This document shows, piece by piece, positions 1 to 4,561 of a stretch of 5,403 bases of DNA (the first letter of the stretch is position 1; each line of letters begins with the position of its first letter). A program made the translations under genes and the position numbers. The stretch lies in the NCBI GenBank assembly GCA_023399455.1, contig JAEWPN010000061.1, forward strand, positions 1 to 5,403, read 5' to 3'. The notes under the pieces were generated by a model. That model searched no databases and was not told the origin of the DNA. It saw only the letters and a list, made by a program, of their open reading frames with translations. The stretch is from Bacillota bacterium. Lineage in GTDB: Bacteria; Bacillota; Clostridia; Lachnospirales; Lachnospiraceae.

Positions 1-658
1 CTGCCTTAAGTTCAGGCTGCAGCTCTTCTTTCTTTTCTGAAAGAACTGCATCCGGTTCGCTTTTCGTGTCTTTTTCCGGTTCCGCTCTAACAATCTTCTC
101 AATGCTTTGCTTCGCTTTTTTATCCAAGTCGAACCAAGTAACCTTTTCGCTGCCTGGCTTTTCCTTTCTTTCCGGCTGGTACCAAACGGTTTTCTCAGTA
201 CTTAACTTTTCCTTTTTTTCCGACTCCCGCCAGATAATTTTCCCGAGACCCTGCTTCTCTCCTTTTTCCGGATTAGATTCGCTGCGTATATCCGTCCGGC
301 CTGGGTCTGTTTGCCGGAATACCCCTTCAATCGTCTTCCCGTCAGTCAGATCGATACGAAGACTTTCGATTTCTTCATAGGAAAGTGTGTTTCCGGCGCT
401 CATACTCTTAAGCGGGCCCGCCTGCCACTGTCCGGTACCCTTTTGGAGAAGGATTCTGCCTACCGCATGCTCCTTCCCTGAAGGCGTGACTGCGAGAATG
501 TCGTATTGTTTCTCCATCCATTCCTGAATTCCATTTACGCGCATGTCCAGTGTGTAGTCCCTTCCGCGGCATTCCGCGCGGACAAAGCCCGCATTTTTTA
601 CCTTGCTTCCATTGCTCATATAGGACAGATACACTATTTTCTTATCATAATAAGCCAC
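1..658 (-). CDS. DUF6128-like protein with 16-residue tandem repeats (3' end outside window)
   Basis: An open minus-strand frame starts at GTG 658-656 and stays open to the left edge, giving 219 visible residues and no stop. GTG is chosen because GAGGGAGG (673-666) lies 7 nt upstream; the in-frame TTG at 664-662 is too close to that site. No signal peptide or membrane segment is visible, so the protein is probably cytoplasmic. Residues 8-31 carry a Y-L-x-Y, G-x-K, N-A-G-F-V-R-x-E-x-R pattern. Residues 66-113 continue with a G-R-I-L-L segment, then S-Y-E-E-I and alternating hydrophobic strands. From memory this layout resembles the Lachnospiraceae DUF6128 family, whose function is unknown; I could not confirm this. 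Residues 125-204 form a Lys/Glu-rich tail of 16-residue repeats, probably extended or helical. The esterase lies upstream on the same strand, separated by 117 bp that contain a hairpin, so this gene may be transcribed separately. Coding is secure; the family is tentative. Confidence 0.8.
   Translation of the reverse strand, partial: MAYYDKKIVYLSYMSNGSKVKNAGFVRAECRGRDYTLDMRVNGIQEWMEKQYDILAVTPSGKEHAVGRILLQKGTGQWQAGPLKSMSAGNTLSYEEIESLRIDLTDGKTIEGVFRQTDPGRTDIRSESNPEKGEKQGLGKIIWRESEKKEKLSTEKTVWYQPERKEKPGSEKVTWFDLDKKAKQSIEKIVRAEPEKDTKSEPDAVLSEKKEELQPELKA
47..286 (-). repeat. Tandem 16-residue (48-bp) coding repeats
   Basis: Residues 125-204 of the left-edge protein divide without gaps into five 16-residue units: 125-140, 141-156, 157-172, 173-188 and 189-204. 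The three central units (238-95) are the clearest. Each begins with two aliphatic or Thr residues and Trp, has an acidic-Lys/Arg-Lys-x-Lys core and ends in Glu-Lys. The outer units keep only the P-E-K/R core or the terminal Lys. The DNA copies have diverged, so this is an old protein-level repeat rather than a fresh duplication. Confidence 0.75.
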
Positions 659-665
659 TTCCAAT

Positions 666-673
666 CCTCCCTC
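666..673 (-). promoter_or_regulatory. Ribosome binding site that fixes the GTG start at 658
   Basis: The minus strand reads GAGGGAGG, then 7 nt, then GTG. This is a near-optimal Shine-Dalgarno distance and selects GTG 658 over the in-frame TTG at 664, which would leave only 1 nt of spacing. Confidence 0.75.
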
Positions 674-702
674 ATTCAGTCTTCAGACAACTATGTCCTG
701 TT

Positions 703-733
703 GTTACTATTCGGCCTGCGGCTTCATAGTAAC
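703..733. other. Two-step hairpin between the esterase and the left-edge gene
   Basis: GTTACTAT (703-710) is perfectly complementary to ATAGTAAC (726-733). Inside this 8-bp stem, GCC (714-716) pairs with GGC (720-722) around a 3-nt loop, extended by one G-U pair. No T-run follows on either strand, so it is not a canonical intrinsic terminator. It sits 31 nt or more upstream of the ribosome binding site of the left-edge gene and 42 bp past the esterase stop. It could weaken read-through, stabilise the upstream mRNA end or be an operator. Confidence 0.45.
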
Positions 734-775
734 GCCTAATCACCTAATTTTATTCCGAAGGATTGTCATTTATTC

Positions 776-1609
776 CTATGAGCTGACGGGGAAATTGAGT
801 TTCAGCCACGCACCTGCCAGTCCGATCCAGCCGGAGCAGTACGGTACCAGCTCTATCCCTTCTTCACCACTGGTTTCTTCATTCGCCAGAGAAAGGCCGT
901 GGCCTCCCACCGGATAAATATGCATTTCAAAATTCACTCCATGGGAATGAAGAGCTTGTGCAAATTTCATGCTGTTTTCTACGGGTACTGCCTGATCGGG
1001 GGCCGTATGCCACAGAAAAGTGACGGGAGTATCCTCCGTTACCTGCGTTTCCAAGGATACGAGCTTCAAAGCCTCTTCCTCATTGCTCCTTTCGTCCAGC
1101 AGCTTCTCAAAGGATTCCCTATGAGCATATTCGCCGGAAGTAATGACCGGATAGCATAAAATCTGTCCGTTAGGTCTTATTTCCTCTGCTTTCCTTCCTA
1201 TAGATCCATAAACGAATTCCCGGTTCCAGAATACACCAAGGCTGGCTGCCAGATGCCCTCCGGCTGAGCAGCCGCAGGTAACTATCTTATTCGCATCCAC
1301 ATTCCATTCTTCCGCATGGTCTCTGATAAATGCCACCGCACCGGCCAACTCCAGAACCGCCGCGGGAAATACATTCGGTTCCACACTGTATTCGATCAGA
1401 CAGGCATCGCAGCCCATGGAAAGGAATTGAAGCACGATAGGTTCCTTCTCTCTGTCGGAAATCATGCTATATCCGCCTCCCCCACAAACTACTACCATAG
1501 GCCGCTTTTTCTCCGGTGCAACGCTGATGTTATCGATGCGGTACACAGTAAGTTCGGCTGGTCCGGTCTTTTGACCGGGTACTGTAAGACAATGAGATTC
1601 TATTATCAT
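776..1609 (-). CDS. Alpha/beta-hydrolase, probable carbohydrate (acetyl) esterase
   Basis: This 277-residue protein has the layout of the BD-FAE / acetyl-xylan-esterase-like branch of the alpha/beta-hydrolase fold. A beta strand runs into a glycine-rich oxyanion loop (V39-V-V-C-G-G-G-G-Y47). The nucleophile elbow is G113-C-S-A-G-G118 with Ser115, followed by His-Leu-Ala-Ala. The acid is most likely Asp205 in W-H-T-A-P-D-Q, and the base is His237 in G-G-H-G. All three catalytic residues sit in the expected order and spacing, and the length is normal. There is no signal peptide, so it should act in the cytoplasm. AGGAG (1621-1617) lies 7 nt before the ATG. It follows rhaM by 49 bp on the same strand and is probably co-transcribed with it. 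I infer deacylation of rhamnose-containing or other plant oligosaccharides. The substrate is not visible in the sequence, and a general esterase or a peptidase-like hydrolase remains possible. Confidence 0.87.
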   Translation of the reverse strand: MIIESHCLTVPGQKTGPAELTVYRIDNISVAPEKKRPMVVVCGGGGYSMISDREKEPIVLQFLSMGCDACLIEYSVEPNVFPAAVLELAGAVAFIRDHAEEWNVDANKIVTCGCSAGGHLAASLGVFWNREFVYGSIGRKAEEIRPNGQILCYPVITSGEYAHRESFEKLLDERSNEEEALKLVSLETQVTEDTPVTFLWHTAPDQAVPVENSMKFAQALHSHGVNFEMHIYPVGGHGLSLANEETSGEEGIELVPYCSGWIGLAGAWLKLNFPVSS

Positions 1610-1658
1610 GAGTGTTCTCCTTTTTGTGAGATGTTAAATCGATTGGAGTGCTGATAGC

Positions 1659-1970
1659 TCAGTCCAGATGAAAGACCGGGTGTAAATCTGTTGCTACAGG
1701 GCTATTGTCGGGATTAGTCTCCATGATGTCTGCCATGAAATCCCACCATTTTCGATTGATTTCCGTATCCGCTCCCTTTGCCCAGAGCGCTTCATCTTCT
1801 ATTTCGATATAGCCGAATAAGGTCAGTGTCTCTCTATCCAGAAAAATCGAATAATTCTTTCCTCCGTGCTCATGAATCATCTCCTGCATCTCAGGCCATA
1901 GTTCATTATGACGTCTCTCATATTCCGCTTCTTGTCCTGCATACAATCTCATTTTAAATCCTTTATACAT
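1659..1970 (-). CDS. rhaM: L-rhamnose mutarotase
   Basis: This 103-residue protein matches the family's usual length of about 104 residues and aligns along its whole length with my memory of E. coli RhaM. It catalyses interconversion of the alpha and beta anomers of L-rhamnose in the cytoplasm, supplying the form used by rhamnose isomerase. Visible family marks are E-Y-E-R-R-H-N-E-L-W-P-E (residues 16-27), including Tyr17 and His21, which correspond to active-site Tyr18 and His22 of E. coli. Others are the H-G-G-K-N-Y-S-I-F-L-D stretch (35-45), the tandem Trp75-Trp76 and N-P-D-N-S-P (86-91). A perfect AGGAGG (1984-1979) lies 8 nt before the ATG. It is first in a likely operon with the esterase. 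The rest of a rhamnose pathway (isomerase, kinase, aldolase, transporter) is not in this window. It faces an AT-rich divergent region that probably carries its promoter. Confidence 0.95.
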   Translation of the reverse strand: MYKGFKMRLYAGQEAEYERRHNELWPEMQEMIHEHGGKNYSIFLDRETLTLFGYIEIEDEALWAKGADTEINRKWWDFMADIMETNPDNSPVATDLHPVFHLD

Positions 1971-2200
1971 ACTCGATGCCTCCTATTATTATGAATACTA
2001 TTGAGAATTAGTTCTTGAATTAGTAGTTGGTTCTTATCTGGATTTTAAAGATATACTGTTTTTTGTTTATGGAGCAATGCTATAGTATATATTATTTTAT
2101 TGTTTAGATTTTACCATATTTTTCTTTTAGCCGCTATAAATCTCTGTTATTTACATTATCAATGTTTTTATCAATAGATTGCATATAAAATATATTTTTA
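1971..2200. promoter_or_regulatory. AT-rich divergent control region between rhaM and the 2201 gene
   Basis: No coding is seen in these 230 bp. A weak minus-strand promoter candidate for rhaM is TTGCTC (2077-2072), a 16-nt spacer and TATATC (2055-2050). Weak plus-strand candidates for the 2201 gene are TTGTTT (2063-2068) with a 17-nt spacer to TATATA (2086-2091), and a TATAAA box at 2184-2189 close to the ATG. Possible operator elements are a 12-bp-spaced direct repeat (GAATTAGT at 2005 and 2017), another (TTATCAAT at 2156 and 2168), and an inverted pair, ATATACT (2051-2057) and AGTATAT (2084-2090). In DNA this AT-rich such short matches arise easily by chance, so the individual sites are tentative. 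Confidence 0.4.
1979..1984 (-). promoter_or_regulatory. Consensus ribosome binding site of rhaM
   Basis: AGGAGG on the minus strand, 8 nt before the ATG at 1970, predicts efficient translation of the first gene of the unit. Confidence 0.85.
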
Positions 2201-3076
2201 ATGAAAACAATTCACACAGTATGCATCAGCATACTCTTCGCAATTTTTACCCTGACTTCAGGTCTAATCATCTATATCATCGTTCTTGGAATCACCCATC
2301 AGAATCTCACATCCAGCACTCAGGGGGCTTCGCTGAGTGCCGGCTATGATACGGAAGAGCCTTTGCCGGATGAACTCTATGGTTCTTATTATGCAGCAGA
2401 TGAAATTGAAGAAACATACCTCAGCTCCGACACCACCCAGGAGCAGGGTGAAAATTCAGCAGAAACTGTTTCTTATGGAGGGACTTCTCCTTATGAAGAA
2501 ATTGCTTCCTATGAAGAAACTACCTCTTATGAAGGAGCAGATTACAGTGGTGCAGACTATGTAAATGACTGGATGGGCATCAAATTTACAGCACCGGCTG
2601 GTTATGCAATGTTAACGAATGAAGAAATAGCCGAGTTGGCAGAAGTCGTGACTGATCTGGTATCTACAGACTTGGATTCTTCCGAGCCGGAATATGATGG
2701 ACTTGCGACTGAATCCAATCTGGAAATGATGTGCTCATCTCCCACCGGCATTCCCAATGTAAATGTGAACATTATCACAGTACCGCCTTCTATAGCGTTA
2801 AATGAATACATCGAGGCATATATGTCCTATGTCTGGGATTTATCCAACATAGATTTAACAACTGGAGATACCCTGGAAAATGTAACCGTAGCGGGCAAAG
2901 AATTTGCAAAGTTTCACGGCACTATAAACATAACAAGTTTTGACAATGTAGTAAAAGAGCAGGATTACTATTTCGCTCAGAATGGAAATCGATTATTCGT
3001 AATCTGCTTAACCTATCTGAAAGAAGAAGCAGACGCTGCTGCCGTTCTAATGAGTGGATTTCAGGCGAAAGGATAG
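2201..3076 (+). CDS. Membrane-anchored extracytoplasmic protein with hexapeptide-repeat stalk, unknown function
   Basis: I do not recognise a named family. The 291-residue product has a hydrophobic segment at about residues 7-31 with no Cys lipobox and no clear signal-peptidase site, so it probably stays as an N-terminal membrane anchor facing outward. Residues 35-120 are a low-complexity stalk rich in Ser, Thr, Glu, Asp and Tyr. It includes four hexapeptide units (89-112) with Tyr at each fourth position. Residues 121-291 form a folded domain that opens with N-D-W-M-G-I-K-F-T-A-P-A-G-Y and has alternating strands and helices. This opening is typical of small extracellular domains on clostridial surface proteins, seen from memory. 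No Shine-Dalgarno is visible before the ATG, yet an in-frame TAA just upstream (2186-2188) rules out an extension. It is divergent from rhaM and convergent with the lipoprotein gene. A role in sugar use is not supported by anything but proximity. Confidence 0.8.
   Translation: MKTIHTVCISILFAIFTLTSGLIIYIIVLGITHQNLTSSTQGASLSAGYDTEEPLPDELYGSYYAADEIEETYLSSDTTQEQGENSAETVSYGGTSPYEEIASYEETTSYEGADYSGADYVNDWMGIKFTAPAGYAMLTNEEIAELAEVVTDLVSTDLDSSEPEYDGLATESNLEMMCSSPTGIPNVNVNIITVPPSIALNEYIEAYMSYVWDLSNIDLTTGDTLENVTVAGKEFAKFHGTINITSFDNVVKEQDYYFAQNGNRLFVICLTYLKEEADAAAVLMSGFQAKG
2465..2536 (+). repeat. 18-bp coding repeats giving a Tyr-rich hexapeptide array
   Basis: Four 18-bp units encode hexapeptides of the form x-x-S/P-Y-E/G-E/G (residues 89-112). 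The last three share a TATGAAG core, with TATGAAGAAA in two of them. They lie in the stalk that separates the membrane anchor from the folded domain. Such arrays can change copy number by slippage. Confidence 0.65.
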
Positions 3077-3178
3077 TGTTTATATCTATATAATTTTTTC
3101 TACATATTTGCAAAAGGACTTAGTGTTGGTTCGGGACCGTCACAATTAATATGTATAGAACTTGGTAATATGGCTTAA
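3077..3178. other. Intergenic stretch with no recognised feature
   Basis: This lies between the stop of the plus-strand surface protein and the hairpin. It opens with an AT-rich run that includes a T-tract near 3093, then a short, more GC-rich segment around 3121-3145. I see no credible ORF, tRNA or terminator stem in it. Confidence 0.5.
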
Positions 3179-3226
3179 ATAAAGTAATGCAGTAAATGGC
3201 ATCAGCCATTCATCGCATTACTTTAT
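3179..3226. terminator. Long hairpin between convergent genes, likely bidirectional terminator
   Basis: A 12-bp perfect outer stem (3179-3190 with 3215-3226) encloses a 4x4 internal loop that can still form one G-U and one A-U pair. Inside it is a 6-bp perfect inner stem, AATGGC (3195-3200) with GCCATT (3205-3210), closed by a 4-nt loop ATCA. It sits 18 bp from the lipoprotein stop and about 100 bp from the plus-strand gene stop, where a shared terminator is expected. The A/T ends of the stem give only a short U-run (ACTTTAT) on either strand, so the termination role is likely rather than certain. Confidence 0.6.
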
Positions 3227-3243
3227 GCATGATTTATAATCTC

Positions 3244-4008
3244 TTAATACACATTCAATACACCATAGTATTTATTAACCGTTGAACTGTCTTCTGTATA
3301 TTTACCTACATCTTCAGGGCCATAACGGAGTAAAAAATAATCCATATCATGTATAATTTTATATATATTTTCTATATATTCTACATTATGAGTTTCTTCG
3401 GCCTTTTCCATATTATCGATTAATTGATTAAAATCTTTTTTAAGATCTTCATGATTTGTGCTATCCCGCAATTCTTGCATACATGAAACGAAGTCCTCAG
3501 AAGTATATTCATTATATTCCATGACCGCTATACCGTACTGTTCATTGAATTCGTCTTCTGATAGTTCAGTACTCTTCTTTAGAACAAGTGCATCTTGTTC
3601 ATAGGCCCATCCTATTTGTACTTCACCGGTATTATTCAACAAGTTCCAGTATAAATCTTGTGGGTCACTCAGGCTTACTAAACGGTTGCCCCACATAATT
3701 TCCTGCTCCATTTTAAGATTGATATCTTTGATAACCTGATTCATTCGGTTTACTTCTTCTTCACTCATGCCATCAAGAACCTGAGCTCTCTTGCTTAGGA
3801 CTTCCTCCTTGCTTGGTCTTGATGTTTCTTCAATTTTATTTTTTTCTGTTCCGTTATCCTGTATATCAACTTTTGATGAATCTGCTGTTTCCCGTTCTTC
3901 TAAAACAGTTATTTTTGGTATTTCGTTTTCTCCTTCTTCATTCTTTTGACCGCATCCTGTAGTAATAAGGATAAGCATTAATATTAATATAATTTTCAAT
4001 GTTTTCAT
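3244..4008 (-). CDS. Predicted lipoprotein of unknown function
   Basis: The start is set at ATG 4008, not the in-frame ATG at 4026, because GAGGGG (4020-4015) lies 6 nt before 4008 and the signal sequence begins there directly. The 254-residue product has a Lys-containing n-region, a hydrophobic core (about 6-15) and a lipobox I-T-T-G-C with Cys19. It should therefore be lipidated and held on the outer face of the membrane. Residues 20-66 are a charged linker. Residues 67-103 look helical (K-E-E-V-L-S-K-R, then M-S-E-E-E-V-N-R-M). A likely folded core follows, with S-D-P-Q-D-L-Y-W-N-L-L (114-124) and V-Q-I-G-W-A (130-135). From memory, similar proteins recur in Lachnospiraceae genomes without known function. 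It lies 42 bp downstream of the 145-codon ORF on the same strand, probably in one transcript. The DNA is more AT-rich than the rhaM side. Confidence 0.82.
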   Translation of the reverse strand: MKTLKIILILMLILITTGCGQKNEEGENEIPKITVLEERETADSSKVDIQDNGTEKNKIEETSRPSKEEVLSKRAQVLDGMSEEEVNRMNQVIKDINLKMEQEIMWGNRLVSLSDPQDLYWNLLNNTGEVQIGWAYEQDALVLKKSTELSEDEFNEQYGIAVMEYNEYTSEDFVSCMQELRDSTNHEDLKKDFNQLIDNMEKAEETHNVEYIENIYKIIHDMDYFLLRYGPEDVGKYTEDSSTVNKYYGVLNVY

Positions 4009-4014
4009 TGATGT

Positions 4015-4020
4015 CCCCTC
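4015..4020 (-). promoter_or_regulatory. Ribosome binding site that decides the lipoprotein start
   Basis: GAGGGG on the minus strand lies 6 nt before ATG 4008. The alternative ATG at 4026 has only an AGAGG motif 13 nt away, which is too far. Confidence 0.7.
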
Positions 4021-4050
4021 TTCCATGTAATACTTTTTTCCTCTCTTTCT

Positions 4051-4488
4051 TTATTTTATACGTTCTGTTTGCTGCAGGATAATCCTTTGAATTTCTTCCT
4101 CCGAATATTCTAAAACATCCTTACCTAAATAAATCGTAAAAAATTCACCGGTTTGTTCACTGACCAATTCAATACTATTTATATTTTGATTAAAATAATC
4201 TTTCACATTATTATCCAAATTTATTTTGAGGAAAATCAACCAATCATATACATTCTTAGTCATTGATTTTAAAATATCTTCATTAAAACTAATTAATGTA
4301 ATAGATAAGCTTGAAGAGTTATTTTCAATTAAAGAGGGTTCTTGTTCTATATCTGACCCAACTTCGGCTAAATCTAATATCGTTTGGATTAATACTGTGT
4401 GAACCACCCTTGACAGACACTCTGAATACTTATGCTTAAGAAACGTTTCTGCTCCGGTATTTTGCAAAATATTAACCAAGCGGTACAC
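4051..4488 (-). CDS. ORF of unknown function, 5' end doubtful and possibly truncated by the IS110 insertion
   Basis: I do not recognise the 145-residue product. The only boundary start is GTG 4488, with a weak AAGG about 7 nt upstream and an in-frame TAG further up. No signal peptide or membrane segment is seen. Residues 30-145 look like a genuine small soluble domain: helix at 24-42, acidic loop (45-60), strand S-L-S-I-T-L-I-S-F (60-68), an amphipathic helix (70-90), a strand-like stretch at 105-121 and a C-terminal helix (128-143). Residues 6-17 are encoded by two perfect DNA palindromes, which is unusual for coding sequence and suggests that this end belongs to the insertion element next door. 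The lipoprotein follows by 42 bp, so a functional link between the two is plausible. It may be a remnant whose true N-terminus was lost. Confidence 0.5.
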   Translation of the reverse strand: MYRLVNILQNTGAETFLKHKYSECLSRVVHTVLIQTILDLAEVGSDIEQEPSLIENNSSSLSITLISFNEDILKSMTKNVYDWLIFLKINLDNNVKDYFNQNINSIELVSEQTGEFFTIYLGKDVLEYSEEEIQRIILQQTERIK

Positions 4489-4540
4489 CCTACAACCTTT
4501 ATATATCTAAATTTTAGCATAGAACTGATTTTACCGCTAT
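4439..4540 (-). other. Palindrome-dense region downstream of the transposase, candidate IS end or structured RNA
   Basis: Within about 100 bp there are a 12-bp perfect palindrome AGAAACGTTTCT (4439-4450), a 14-bp perfect palindrome TATTTTGCAAAATA (4458-4471), an 11-bp near-palindrome CTAAATTTTAG (4507-4517) and an inverted repeat AGCGGTA (4479-4485) with TACCGCT (4532-4538). The region begins 22 bp past the transposase stop. IS110-family elements carry a non-coding, structured region that encodes the bridge RNA guiding target choice; in the IS1111 group it lies downstream of the transposase. I infer, without proof, that this may be such an element end. Confidence 0.35.
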
Positions 4541-4561
4541 GTTTTCTAATATCTCCCTGCT

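Noticed and set aside
66..380. Plus-strand ORF of 104 codons with a Phe/Ser-rich product
   Set aside because: It is antisense to the left-edge minus-strand gene. Its apparent periodicity is the complement of the 16-residue repeats, and it lacks a ribosome binding site.
749..776. Direct repeat TTTATTCC at 749-756 and 769-776
   Set aside because: It is short, AT-rich and partly within the esterase stop region; it is likely chance, and no role is suggested.
506..1654. Several plus-strand ORFs opposite the left-edge gene and the esterase
   Set aside because: They overlap strongly supported minus-strand genes, have no family features, and the good ribosome binding sites are all on the minus strand.
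2200..2215. Possible catabolite-repression (cre) site around TGAAAACAATTCACA
   Set aside because: It lacks the central CG of the cre consensus and overlaps the first codons, so the match is too weak.
2337..2564. Met/Lys-rich plus-strand ORF inside the surface-protein gene
   Set aside because: It is an out-of-frame reading of the repeat-rich stalk; the M-K-K-L-like repeats come from the 18-bp units.
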